Origin: Hermatobates lingyangjiaoensis
Taxonomy: Eukaryota; Arthropoda; Insecta; Hemiptera; Hermatobatidae
Assembly (NCBI GenBank): GCA_026182355.1
Contig: JAPFBL010000034.1
Location: 1,116,001 to 1,180,000, forward strand
Direction of reading: 5' to 3'
Length of the DNA stretch: 64,000 bases
In this document: one piece after another, positions 22,421 to 33,459 of the stretch
Layout: every line of letters begins with the position of its first letter
Numbering within the stretch: the stretch's first letter is position 1
The notes under the pieces: model-generated
The model's input: the letters and a program-made list of their open reading frames with translations, nothing else
Database searches by the model: none
What the model was told of the DNA's origin: nothing
Made by a program: the position numbers and the translations under genes

Positions 22421-23948
22421 AAAATCTATTGAAACTGGTTATGTAAGATCTAGTCATCTAAAGATGACGCAAACTACATTGTTAAGAGTTTGATAACTCA
22501 CTGCAGAGGAACACCCAATGTCCCTACTGGCAGACATAAAGACAATAAAATTTTAAACATTTTGTCCAAGATTTCAAAAGGATCAATGATTTAGAAAGTA
22601 AATTATATAAATTACGAATAAGGGTTTTTGTTCAGTTTGTAATGCTCGTTCAATATCCATCAGGGCATTCAAGGGACTTTGTTCTAGTTTGCTTAACCAG
22701 GTTTGTTTGATTAGGATTTCTCTAGAGCAAGAATACAAAATATTTAAAAGCAAAGGTAGGGTGCAGGCTTGTAGATTAAAGACCTACCAAGAAGAAAAAA
22801 ACAATTGCTTGAAGCCAAAGGTATGCAAAACACTTTCATCTTTAAAACTTGATTACACTCATTATGTTTTCAGGTTTCATTATCAAATTATTATACTTTT
22901 TCAAAATACATTAGCTTGGAATAGAAAGAAAAAAAACCGTTTTCAGTTTATTATGTAAGCAGTAATTTTTAATTCTACATAACTGAATAAAATGTGCAAA
23001 TTAAATAGCATTTTTTGTGTTTAAAGTATTGAATGGTTGGTAACATGAATTGTGCAACTAGCTTTGAGAATATTTAAAGACATAAACAAAACTTAATTAG
23101 ACTCTACTTAACTTTATTTAACTTTTAAGTTAACTTTAACGTGAATTAGTTAAACTTTACTTAACATTAATAATATTAAAATGCTTGTTGCTTCATGACT
23201 AATAAGTTATAATGACAACAATAATTTTAACGATAATAATATACAAGTTTCGATTAGGTTACTGAGTGTACTTGTCTGCGATGCGTTTAAAATATTAATA
23301 TTTTATTCTAAATCCTCCAGAGAAGCATTTTCTCATGGCGGTAATATTAACAAGTCATAAGAGAAAATCGGGAAATTTTTTTTTATAGTTTTCCGGACAT
23401 GTTGTCCTTGGTGAGGAATGACATGGCACAATTTCAATCTTATACAAAAAAAGACTACGATGGAAAATAAAAAGCACGTTAAGTGATGAAAAATTTTATT
23501 CTAAGTTAAATAAATTAACGTTTCAACATCCAAACTACAACAAGAAATAAGAAAAATGACTATAATCTTTCAAACAAAACAAAGGATCCTAGACAGAGTC
23601 CAAATGATTTCTTAATATCGTTTGGACGTTGTTTTTTGATTCATGTATTTATTTGGGACAGTTTGTTTTATACATTCTGTATCAAGTGTTTAATTTCTGT
23701 GCATAACTTTTCTTTTGTTTGTATATATTTTTTTAAACGATTCCACGAACTAAACAAATTAAATTCATGGACAAAACACTAAATTCTCTCCCTTATTTTT
23801 CGACTGCCTCTTTTTTTAGGTAGAAATAGAGTAGTGGGTTTTTGTCATTTCTTTTATGTACATTGATTTTGTGAATACATATATAGTATCTTTGAAAAAC
23901 AGTTTTATTTTAAGAACGTGTCATTACACAAGTTCTTAGGGTCTAGGT
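22421..23948. other. AT-rich DNA with a decayed PLE tail
   Basis: 23535-23595 (minus) shows a decayed family A arm (CCAAACTACAACAAGAAATA, AATCTTTCAA). Otherwise nothing recognised. Confidence 0.4.
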
Positions 23949-24278
23949 CAGAGGTTCTTAACCTTTTGGGGTTACCGAACCCCACAAGTTTCATAAGCGC
24001 ATTCATCGAACCCTTCTTTAGTGAAAAATAAAATATAATTTTTTTCAAATTCAAGTCATAGGCGTATGTTTTTTTTATGTTCCAAAAAATGAACCGTGCA
24101 TTAATATTATCTTGTTCAAAGAACAAAACCAACACAATACATGAAAACACAACAAATTACATACGTGCAAATCAGTGTGACTTTTGCTGTTGACCTCCTT
24201 GACGGAGGCTCCGCCAAACCCCTGAGACCAACTCTTCGAACCCCTAGGGTTCGATCGAACACAGGTTAAGAACCACTG
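23949..24278. mobile_element. hAT MITE with perfect 8-bp duplication
   Basis: The 330-bp element starts CAGAGGTTCTTAACC and ends GGTTAAGAACCACTG (inverse, one mismatch), and is flanked by perfect direct repeats GTCTAGGT (23941-23948 and 24279-24286). There is no coding capacity. It sits directly upstream of the tRNA-like head of SINE copy 4. Confidence 0.92.
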
Positions 24279-24521
24279 GTCTAGGTAGCTCAGTGGTTTG
24301 TGCGCCTTCCTTTGGACTAGTAGACCAGTGATTTGTTCTCGTTCTGACTCGAACTTTTTTTTTTTTTTTTTACTTGGAAAGTATAAAAAAATCTGTGCAC
24401 TGCGTTCTTTGAAGAGGACGTTAAGCCATTTGCCTTAAGCCTGTAGAATGTCAGGTACACATTAAAAATTCCGAGGTAAAATGGATAAACCAACAAGTCT
24501 CCACACAAATGAAGTTTTATT

Positions 24522-24555
24522 CAACGCGTTTCGAATACTTTGTGTTCATCATCAG
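24522..24555 (-). ncRNA. Hammerhead ribozyme motif, family C (left arm)
   Basis: Minus strand: CTGATGA, stem TGAACAC/GTATTC, GAA, ACGCGT, T. Helix III ACGCGT is perfectly self-complementary; there is one mismatch in stem II. Confidence 0.7.
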
Positions 24556-24650
24556 AAAGACACCAAGGATGTGGTACTGACAGGTTGGTCCAGTGAACAA
24601 TTGTTGTTTTCACTGGACCAACCCGTCAGTACCAAATCCTTGGTGTCTTC

Positions 24651-24684
24651 CTGATGATGAACACAAAGTGTTCGAAATGCGTTG
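24651..24684 (+). ncRNA. Hammerhead ribozyme motif, family C (right arm)
   Basis: CTGATGA, stem GAACAC/GTGTTC with loop AAA, GAA, ATGCGT, T. All core positions are canonical. Confidence 0.72.
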
Positions 24685-24860
24685 AATAAAACTTCACTTG
24701 TGTGGAGACTTTTGTTGGTTTATCCATTTTACCTCAGAGTGAGTAAATACCACAGAATTACGGATTGCACAACCAATGATTAAAAATTCCTACTCTAAGT
24801 ACATTTGAGCAATGTAAAATTTAGCATTCGCAATGTATAATTACTACAGAGACACAATAT

Positions 24861-25690
24861 TTTCTTGAAAATCGACTTATGATGTGCATCTTTCTAGAAG
24901 CCCCAAAATCCTATAAATAAAAAAAAATGCTCTTAAGATACAATAAATTAAGAAAGGCAAAACAAGAAGTTGTGTGGATACGATTCATGAAATTTGCAAG
25001 AAAATGAATATCTATTGAGCTTTCTGAAATTGGAAAATTTCAATAATTAATAGTATAAGAGAAATAATAATATAATAAAACCATTACTTTATTTGTTTAA
25101 ACCCGTTTAATAAAACGTAATTACTTTTCTTAATAATAAAAATGAAAAGACAATTTCATAACAAGTTAGTATTGAAAGTAAAGTGTTGATAATAAAAAGA
25201 GAGGAATAAAGATATTTTTCATGTGTATCTTATAAGGCTTAATATATAGCTTGAGTAGCCGGGCCGGTGGCGGCTTTAATCCGGCCTGCTATAACAGGCT
25301 CTTAATATCACAAGGCTATAATAAATACATGTGGTCCCAAGTTATGTTCTTCCCTTATTGGAGAATATTTTTTCAAGAATCCTATACTGAGGCAGACAAA
25401 AGATAATAATGATTGAAGCTAACATATAAAATAATATTAAAACAAATTTCTTCAAGTAATGAAAAAAAAAAAAAAGAAAAAAGACCAGTTATTAAAGTAA
25501 ATTGGATTTCATTTATATAATTTCTTGGCTCTTACAAAACTGTGATAGTGGTTTAGTTAATTAAATTTTCTCTAAAGAAAACACAAAAACGTGCTTGATA
25601 TTATTCTGAAAGTTGTTGAGTTTAAAATAAGATTATAAATATTTTATTCAAAATAGAGTAATATATAAAAGAATCTCAGTTGACATTTCA
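24861..25690. other. Nothing recognised
   Basis: AT-rich DNA. A short GC word cluster at 25255-25300 (CCGGGCCGGTGGCGG) has no context. Confidence 0.4.
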
Positions 25691-25805
25691 CTCTGACGAT
25701 GACTGTTTGTTACGGTTGAAAGATCTTAGTTTTTTTCCTCTCTTTTCTTACTGTGGTTTAGACTTTGATTTTTATTTCACGTGTTTGTATGAAATCTTGC
25801 TTTAG
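25691..25805 (+). mobile_element. Solo family A PLE terminus
   Basis: CTGACGA, TGACTGTTTGTTACGGTT, GAAAGATCTTAG, then TACTGTGGTTTAGAC and TTTCACGTGTTTGTATGAAA. It is a single copy without an inverted partner and without long (TA)n. Confidence 0.65.
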
Positions 25806-27055
25806 AGTTTATTAATATACAAAGAATTAAATTTATAACTCGGAAAACAAATAACAGAGACTAATAATCACGATATATATGATATATTGACATTCAAAGC
25901 CTAATATATTTTCATTTTTGGATTATTTTTTTGCTTTCATTAATGATTTAAGGAAGATGTTGAATTTGTCAGGTTTGTATAGCTGATTATAATGAATACG
26001 CTGCTTCAGATGTTGGAATACTGTAATAAATAGCCGTTCATTAGTAATCTATTTGCGTCTCGTTGGGATTAGATTAGAATCGACAGGCTAACTTGTGCTG
26101 GAGTGTACTTAATAAACAGCGGGCAGCAGGAGGGGCTAATCAGGTACAAATTGCTAGTGGAGGGGTAGGTATGGACACAGAGAATTGGTGGCGTGAGTGT
26201 TCCAATTACCACAGACTCCCCAATCGCTCCAATCTCCCGTCCCCCAGATCAATATTAATCCCTCCCACTTCGCTAAGTATCCAATCTGACACTTCAATCA
26301 AACTTTCAGCACTTTTTCCCATTTCAATGACCAGTGTCTTGGGCTTCATTAGTCAACTGAAGATCATCAGTGCGATAACAGTAATACACTATTACCACAA
26401 ACTAGCCCTCACTGCGTTCTAGAAATAGTTCACAAATAACAAAAGATAATTTATCAGATAAGACGACTATTCAATTATAAGACTCTGACAATGTATGTTT
26501 AGTAATAAATCATTGATGATAAAAATAATTTATAAGATAAGACAAATACGTAATTGTAAAACACTGCTGTATGGAATTCTATAATAATTCATTATTAACT
26601 GACGATTATATCAGTGATAAGGGAAATACACTAAGAATAAGGGAATCATAAGGTACTAACTGAGTCTATGTCTAGAAATGTTCATGATTAATAACTGAAA
26701 ATTATTTATATAATAAGACGAATGCACTGCTATGAAGTACTAGCTGTATTTGTATTACAAAAAAAATATAAATACTGTTTCCTAGAACTCTATCTGTTCA
26801 CAAACACAAAAAAAAATGTAATATAGGTCCTATCAATGTAATCTAAATATAAAAAAAATTATAGAATGATAGGAAAACAATTGGAATATTCATAGAGAAA
26901 TGTAAAACGGGGAAGAAAACGACATTGAATATGAAAAATACGTTAAGAGACTTATACAAAAAATTACAATTAATATGTCAAACGATTACAAGAAAAGAAC
27001 ACGAAGAAAGAACTCACAACTCACTTGAATAAGTCGACCTTGTCGTTGAATGAAT
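25806..27055. other. AT-rich DNA with a GC-richer island at 26040-26420
   Basis: The island carries no repeat signature; the open plus frame (109 codons) gives a Ser/Pro-rich product without motif. It may be conserved non-coding DNA. Confidence 0.4.
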
Positions 27056-27059
27056 CAAC

Positions 27060-27150
27060 AGAGAGGTATTGTGTTAGCCATCCCAGCAGAACTCCTCCTG
27101 ATGACGTCGTGGTCGAAAAATTGAAGTGATTTTTTGTTGTTTTACGTGTT
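27060..27150 (+). mobile_element. Hammerhead-like PLE terminus
   Basis: CTCCTGATGACGTCGTGGTC, GAAAAATTGAAGTG: first box canonical, short stem, second box GAAA. It is the same layout as the 54.4-kb element terminus (CTGATGACGAAGGATGTC, GAAATATCGAAGTG). Confidence 0.5.
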
Positions 27151-27364
27151 TTTTTCATTTAATTGTTTAAAATGTTGTCCTAATGGACAGCATGGCAACA
27201 TGATTATTTCATTTTTTGAACAATTAATTTAAATTTACAAGAGAAAAACAGCAATGAGAATAGAGGAGGAAAACATAATGAAAATAGATAAAATAAATAT
27301 CAAAAGAAAAAGAAAATAATTTAAAGAAAACAGTTGAAAAAGTCATGGATATTTTGTGAATCAG

Positions 27365-27450
27365 TGTTGTATACGCCAGTGCAGTTCGGTTTCGGTCCTA
27401 CAGTCCCATCTGAAGATGCAGGATGTGCAAAACCGGACATGTCATACCAA
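27365..27450 (+). mobile_element. Hammerhead-like PLE terminus, other family
   Basis: ATCTGAAGATGCAGGATGTG, CAAAACCGGACATGTC: CTGAAGA, stem TGCA/TGCA, AAA. The preceding GCAGTTCGGTTTCGGTCC may be an inverted piece of the same terminus. Confidence 0.4.
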
Positions 27451-27546
27451 TTAGCTAGGTATGGCGAATATTTATAGAGATATGATGGTTACTAACCCCT
27501 GTGGTTATAATAATTAATATGTCATTAATTTTAGGTTTATCTAAAA

Positions 27547-28185
27547 TAGGGGTTCCCAAGTAGAGGTGCTCGCACCCCTGGTGTGCGAGTCATCATTCCA
27601 GGCTATGCGAGAAGCCGGGGCCTAACTTTAAGAAATTTCTTTAGTTAAGGAAACTCCAGCACTCTTAAGGATATAACTAAAAGAGGTTTTTTAAGAAAAT
27701 TCTAAGCAAATTGTTAAAAGCCTAGGTCGTTGATAGTATTTTCATTAAAAAAAAATAGTATTTTTGATTTTATTATCTTGTACATATTTGAAGAAAGCAA
27801 TTATGTTGCTCTTTTGAAATATGTACATGAAATGATACCTGGGATATCCTTTTTTGTCCATATATTTGATTTTTTTACATAACAAAAAGTTAAATTCCAT
27901 TCTAAGCTTTTCGAAGCTAGTTCTTGATTTTACTATTTTACGTACATTTCAAACAAGAGTTATTATTTTCGTAAAGTTTATTAATATATCTGTGAAGTTT
28001 CTTGTTTAAAAGTGTGATTTCTTGTATATATTAAAAGTGAAATAAATATCTTTTTTTTTTATAAAATTTAGTATGAGTCTCTCATCTTTTATTCTTAAAA
28101 ATATACAGTATAAAATGTAGAGGGTGCTAGATCAGAGTAATTTTTTTTTTGGAGGTGCAGAACAAAAAAAGATTGAGAACCACAG
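27547..28185. mobile_element. hAT MITE, 639 bp, perfect 8-bp duplication
   Basis: It starts TAGGGGTTCCCAA and ends TTGAGAACCACAG (inverse of CTGTGGTTCTCAA), flanked by ATCTAAAA at 27539-27546 and 28186-28193. There is no transposase frame. Confidence 0.85.
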
Positions 28186-28193
28186 ATCTAAAA

Positions 28194-29699
28194 AAATAGG
28201 AAAGTTAAAAAATGGAAAGATTTAAAAAAATGAAAATAATAATAAAACCAAAAGTAGAGAAATTACTACAAAATTCTTTAGAAGTAGAAAGTTACGTTAA
28301 ATTACGTTATTCATTACGTTAAACCTGTGTTATTATGGGACTACCATGTCAAAATAGGCATTGGTTATTCCTTATTAACAATTACTGGATTAATTTTATA
28401 CACCAGGTAATATTAGGTGATTTGATTAACAGAAATTAAACTAATGAAGTTAATGAGGAGTTACAATGGGATTATCCTCAATAACTGAAATAGGATGTTC
28501 AGATAATGTTATATGTGGCTCGTCCTTTTTTAATAAATGTCTGAACCTTAACAAAATGTTTTTGGTATAAATACTTGTTATGAATAGAATTAATGGAAGT
28601 TGTGGCTTTGATGTTAAATGTTTTTAAACGTCAGGACAAATTGGCTATACTACTGACAGAGGTTTTGCCTTTAGTACGGGGGGGTTTCGGGACAACGAAT
28701 TGCACAAAATCACTGGTTATTTAGTCCGAGGAATGTGTTAGTGTGCACAATAGAAATGCTTTGACAGTAGAGCGTTGATAGTAGCTATAAAGAATATAAG
28801 ATATTCTGATATTCTTTAGTAAAGGAAATTCAGAATTTTCGATGCAAAATCGATATATGATATAAATATCATCAATTTTTTTGTTATTTGTAGAAGTAGC
28901 TCTCGGTGCTTTAAAAAGCATTCGTTTACAATGACATGTCAAGAAATTGTATTCTATATTATAGTGCTTTATTTAATGCTTTTCAAAGTCTTTGAATAAT
29001 TTGAAGTCATGAAACAAGAAAGAACAAAAAAAAATTGTATTACAAAAAAAAATGAAGACCCTGTTTTGAATTAAAGGGAATTGGTAATATAATAAGGGGA
29101 GATTATTTGTTGATTTTTCTTTGTTAATTCCGTGCGGACAGGAGGCATGCGATTCATAAGAGGCCGGCTTAATTATTTAGCGGAGTGTTTGATTTGACGC
29201 TAGAGCAGTCGGTACAGCTGTGCGTGCTCCGCTCTCTTGACGGGAAAGCCATTCCGTGATCGCATGCCCACCCTTCTATTCCATATTGTTGACTTTTTTA
29301 CCTTCTTATCGCATCATTCATTTTAAAACGGTCCCTTAATGAAGTTGAAACCAGTTAATAAAGGCTCTAACAATGTATGAAATACTAACATTAAATGTTT
29401 CTTTCAGGAAAAGTATACTTGTTCATATCTATTTTACATCCAATCGTTTGTAATTATACCCTATACAGTAAAGTCTGTTTCCTTTGATATTTCATAAATG
29501 TAATATTGGTCGAATGTGCTTGCAGATTGATGAAGTTCTATTATCATATCAAAAATAACTTGTGTATAATCAGTTTCTTAATATAAACTAGGAATGGTAC
29601 AACCCATGGTTGTGGCTGACCACTGATGTTAACTGGAAACAACATTCATGTTAAATACATGCATATTGTTATTACCACTGAGATTAGTAAGATTAATAA
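28194..29699. other. AT-rich DNA; GC-rich island at 29110-29290
   Basis: The island (CGTGCGGACAGGAGGCATGC ... GAAAGCCATTCCGTGATCGC) is sharply bounded, non-repetitive and not clearly coding. It is a good conserved non-coding or promoter candidate. Nothing else recognised. Confidence 0.4.
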
Positions 29700-29852
29700 T
29701 AGAACTAGAAAAAACCGTCATACCTCGTAAGTTGATATCGGAGATGTTGGAGCGCTTTCGAAGATTAGTTGCGAACGAAGATGGACAAGATCCGAAAGCG
29801 CTCCAACATCTCCGATATCAACTTACGAGGTATGACGGTTTTTTCTAATTCT
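29700..29852. mobile_element. Near-perfect hammerhead fold-back, family D
   Basis: The arms 29700-29760 and 29793-29852 are almost exact inverted copies. The central 32 bp contain the right-hand core start, GAACGAAGATGGACAAGA, TCC, GAAAGCGCTCC (29776-29804). Arms outward read CAACATCTCCGATATCAACT, TACGAGGTATGACGGTTTTT. The first box is CGAAGA rather than CTGAAGA. It is a younger relative of 4344-4849. Confidence 0.8.
29776..29804 (+). ncRNA. Hammerhead-like motif, family D
   Basis: (C)GAAGA, stem TGGA/TCC with loop CAAGA, GAA, AGCGCT, C. Helix III AGCGCT is self-complementary. The missing CT of the first box makes activity doubtful. Confidence 0.5.
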
Positions 29853-30068
29853 AACATTAACATTCATGTTGACTCACATTAAAGATCAGATCGCAACTCA
29901 ATATTGCTAAATGTGAAACACGGTACTACAATCGAAATAATATTTGTTATTTATTATCATTTGTCAGAACATAACAGAATGCCTTACTTACTAGTAAACA
30001 GGCAGAGTTCACTTACACAAAATTTGGTAGTGATTAAGCTATTCGTTGGATTGGACCTATGTAAAAGT

Positions 30069-30715
30069 AATGGGGTATTTTAAAAATGACGTCTCTATAC
30101 AAAAAAGAGTTTAATATCAAATTTAACAACGCCTTTTAAACACTTGGAGTACACCTTCATGTTTAAATCTAAAAAATACATAACTATGAGATTTAAGAGC
30201 ATCAAAGGGAATTATTTGAAATTGAATACAACATAGCAACGTTGACTTGTACTATTGAAGTTTTTAAGAAGGGAATTAGTATGAAAAATGACTTAATTAA
30301 TCCTGAACTTTAATAAAACATGAAAAATGACTCAATTTATAAGTAGCAAAGATTTTCAATTGCCTGCAATGTTTCTATTACACCATGAACAGTACATGTT
30401 TCAGTATGTTCTCATGTTTTAGGATTAATTAAGGTTCAGGATTAACTAAGTCATTTTTCATACTAATTCCCTTATTAAAAACTTCAATAGTGCAATTCAA
30501 CGTTCATATGTTGTATTCAATTTCAAATAATTCACTCTGATGTTCTTAAAGCTAGAAGATATGTATTTTTTTTAGATGTATATCTGAAGAAGGACACTAA
30601 GTGTTCCAAACGCGTTGTTAGTTTTGATATTAAACTCTTTTTTCGTGTGGTGACGTAATTTCTGAAATTCCCCATCATGAGTAAATACCACACTATAATA
30701 GATTGCACAATTAAT
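30069..30715. mobile_element. Long hammerhead fold-back, related to family C
   Basis: Inverted arms (30069 to about 30300 and about 30430 to 30665) share CTTCAATAGT, AACGTT, TTTCAAATAATT and outward GAGTTTAATATC. The right arm has a core CTGAAGA, AGGACAC/GTGTTC, CAAACGCGTTG (30589-30622). The right tail GAGTAAATACCACACTATAA, TAGATTGCAC matches the tail of 24473-24778. A weak 7-bp repeat TAAAAGT (30062-30068 and 30716-30722) may be the target duplication. Confidence 0.7.
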
Positions 30716-30722
30716 TAAAAGT

Positions 30723-31554
30723 GTTTCCAAGTACTCTGTCTTTGTTCACTCAGCCACCATGTCAGTGACATGAAGAGTCAACAATTCCCTCATGATACTT
30801 ATCCAACTAATGGATTACTAATAGCGTTTACTATTGCTGGATTAACATTACCCAGAGAAGGCAAATTCTAATTGTGTTAACGAGAATATCTCGTAAAGAC
30901 ATAAAGTCTGATCTTATCATAGGGTTGTTAGGGGAAAAAATTGGTAATGATTGATAATCTTCAATTTTCTAAACATAACTTGCAAATCATTTTTTAAAAC
31001 TTTGTCTGTTATTGTTGAAAGTCAAAGACACCAGAAATTTCCAAGTTTCTTTACCTTTTCTTAACCTATTCTATTGCAGAATTTAGCCTTAATACCTTTA
31101 ATATTTCCTTAATATTGAGCAATTATTTAATTCCTGTGGTTTACTAGGTATCAATTTTCCAAAAAAAAGTATTTAGACTGCCAAAGCAATATAGGATTTG
31201 TACACTGAAACACAAAGCTGTGTTTTTGTGAATAGAGAAGTTTACAAGTGTAACGCATGAAGAGAGGAAGACAATCTACCTCTACAGCCAGACGACATTG
31301 GCTTTGAACCAAAACATGGCTTGATGGAAAGACGGGTTTTATAATGAACACTGTTTCTTCTCTTTAGTAAAAGTAAAAGACGACCAAAAAAAAGAAAAAA
31401 AAATTCTAATCAAACATTCAAGTATTACCACTACAGTATAACAATAAAATGGGCAAAGGTAGAAATTCACCAAGTCACAAAGAAAATCTTGAAATTGCAG
31501 ATAATTTTTGAATAAGAGGAAAATTGAGGCTGAAAGGGAATCCAATTAGGGTAC
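30723..31554. other. Nothing recognised
   Basis: AT-rich DNA with chance hydrophobic frames on the minus strand. Confidence 0.4.
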
Positions 31555-31800
31555 ATTTTTACTTTACTATAAGCAAAGTACAGTGACTGTGAAAAATTTG
31601 AACTCGAGATTTCGTTATATTTACATGTTTTGACGTCTATGAAATCGTTTTATGGCGTTTTCTTGATGATGTCTGTGTGTGGGTGTGTGGTTGTGTATCC
31701 AAAAGTTTATGGGGACGCTACAGTCCACAATCTTTGATGGATCGCATTTTACAAATAAATGGGTCTCATAGTGTAGATGAACCAATTGTAGGTAAATAGC
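31555..31800 (+). repeat. Uncharacterised dispersed repeat R1, copy 1
   Basis: TACTTTACTATAAGCAAAGT, ACAGTGACTGTGAAAAA, CGAGATTTCG, GATGATGTCTGTGTGTG, AATCTTTGATGGATC are shared, in order, with 62262-62830 and, on the minus strand, with 52680-53110. All copies include a short (GT)n tract at the same place. There is no ORF and no known family signature. Confidence 0.75.
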
Positions 31801-32567
31801 TTACCTATAAGTCTAGAATGCTAAACCAGAATGTGTATTATAATTCATAACGATGGTGAAATAAACAAAAAAAATTAATCGGTTTTCAATGTTTATTTTA
31901 TTTTTACCGCAATTTAATTTCAGTACTTTTAAAATTGTTGTTAACACTACCAGAATATAATATGACCAAATATATATTACAAGCATTGAGGATAAGATTT
32001 AAGAAAATAATGTTACGGATAAATTCCTCAACAAACTGATACAATTAGTAATCTTTAGTCAACAAACTTCAACAATTTACATAAATTTGCAATTCATAGT
32101 AAACTATCTAAAGTTATAAAATTTCTAACAAAATCAACTGTTTCAGAGTTAACATGCATGCAGTAACTTATTAATTAAGAATTACCCTTTATGGCACATT
32201 TATGGTTAGTTTCAAAACTTTGACAACTTACACACTTCAGATTAGCGTTTCTCTGACTTATACGAGTACACTATGCGATTAAATTGATTTTTGTATAAAA
32301 TCGCCATATATATAACATATTTCTGACAAAAAATTTAAAATTAGCTTCAACTTTTATTATAAAGACTATGGATGAAAGATAACTCAAAAAGGAAAAAAGG
32401 TGTGAGCACTCAATTTCATATAAATCCCAGCTATTCCTGTGATGGAACCAAATTTGTATTTTTTTAAGGAGGTCTTTATATGAAAAAATTAGGGTTTTTT
32501 TTGTTTTGATAAAATTTAAATGTTTTAATTAAAATCGCTGTGACTTTGACTTTTTAGTTGATGTGTA

Positions 32568-32614
<47 letters not shown>

Positions 32615-33103
32615 GATGGCCAAAGACTTGTCCTTCAGAGAAAAAAAGTTCACGCGCTGTTCTCTAATAGTAATAAACGTTCTTGTGATCGACTATTGTT
32701 TGCATTTATACAGGTTTTAAACTAAAGACGCTAAGTTATACGTTTATATAAATGTAATAAAAAAAAAACAAGGTTAGTTTAAAGATAAATTGTAAAAATT
32801 TTGAATTATGATTAACTTTCTTAACAGAATATTAGTCACAATTATTAGTGGTTCTAAACAAATTTTATTAGAAAATTTATTTCAATAAATGAATCAACTT
32901 TTTTTGTGAAAATGCGTAGTAAAAATGAGTACATTTTGTGTTTTGAGAAAATATGTTTGTATTGGTAGAATAATGCAATTTGAAATATAACATTTAACTA
33001 AAAATAGTATTCTAGTAAAAAAAAAATAATTTAAAATCAAGCTTGAACTAATTATGGAATTACTCACATAATTAGTCCATACTTATCAGATATTTATTTG
33101 TAG
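31801..33103. other. AT-rich DNA with (TA)n at 32570-32611
   Basis: The microsatellite has no PLE end next to it that I can recognise. The remainder would be intron of the exon pair at 33104-33352 if that gene is real. Confidence 0.4.
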
Positions 33104-33352
33104 GCAGTACAGGAAAGGCTGAAGCAAGTTAAATTAGAAAATGATGTTACTGCAGTGCGTGGTATCTGTCGACGTCCAAATCGGCACCAACTGCAGTATA
33201 CAAGGTATGATATTTTTTTTTAGTTTTACTCACAAAATTTGGTTATAATGTGGCTCATTTTTATTAAAATGTCACTTAAGATTAACATAATTATTTTTTC
33301 TTCTTTTAGCAGTCGAATGAAAAGACTATTAATTGAAATGAAACATATTTAA
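33104..33352 (+). CDS. Candidate two-exon C-terminal gene end
   Basis: Exon 33104-33204 is preceded by TTTATTTGTAG and followed by AAG/GTATGA. It is open in one frame only, encoding AVQERLKQVKLENDVTAV, RGICRRPNRHQLQYT. The next exon starts at 33310 (or 33313) after TTTTTTCTTCTTTTAG and continues in phase (phase 2) as SRMKRLLIEMKHI, stop at 33350-33352. The intron is 105 bp with GT-AG ends. An AATAAA follows at about 33457. The product end is basic and helical, with no known domain. The NAGNAG acceptor would add or drop one serine. It shows better coding character than any other host frame here, but I do not recognise the family. Confidence 0.5.
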
Positions 33353-33459
33353 ATTAGAAGTTGTTAAAACATGTAATTGTTATACACAATATCATTCCTC
33401 ATTTAATTTAACATTAATTGAGCTAACTACTTCAAACTGAATAACTTAACTGACAAGAA

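Larger units (their letters stand above)
24473..24778. mobile_element. Hammerhead fold-back, family C, with 12-bp target duplication
   Basis: ATTAAAAATTCC occurs at 24461-24472 and again at 24779-24790, so the element inserted as one unit into SINE copy 4. The arms (24473 to about 24601 and about 24603 to 24735) are inverted and close to identical. Each has a complete hammerhead core, with downstream sequence pointing outward. The right side adds a 43-bp tail (GAGTAAATACCACAGAATTA, CGGATTGCAC) also present at the 30.7-kb fold-back. Confidence 0.9.
24284..24860 (+). mobile_element. tRNA-derived SINE, copy 4, interrupted
   Basis: The head GGTAGCTCAGTGGTTTGTGC is a good A box and GTTCTGACTCGAAC a decayed B box; the body runs to 24472. 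A fold-back of 306 bp then interrupts it, and the body resumes at 24779 (CTACTCTAAGTACATTTGAG). It preserves the order of insertions: SINE first, then the fold-back within it and the MITE at its edge. Confidence 0.8.
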
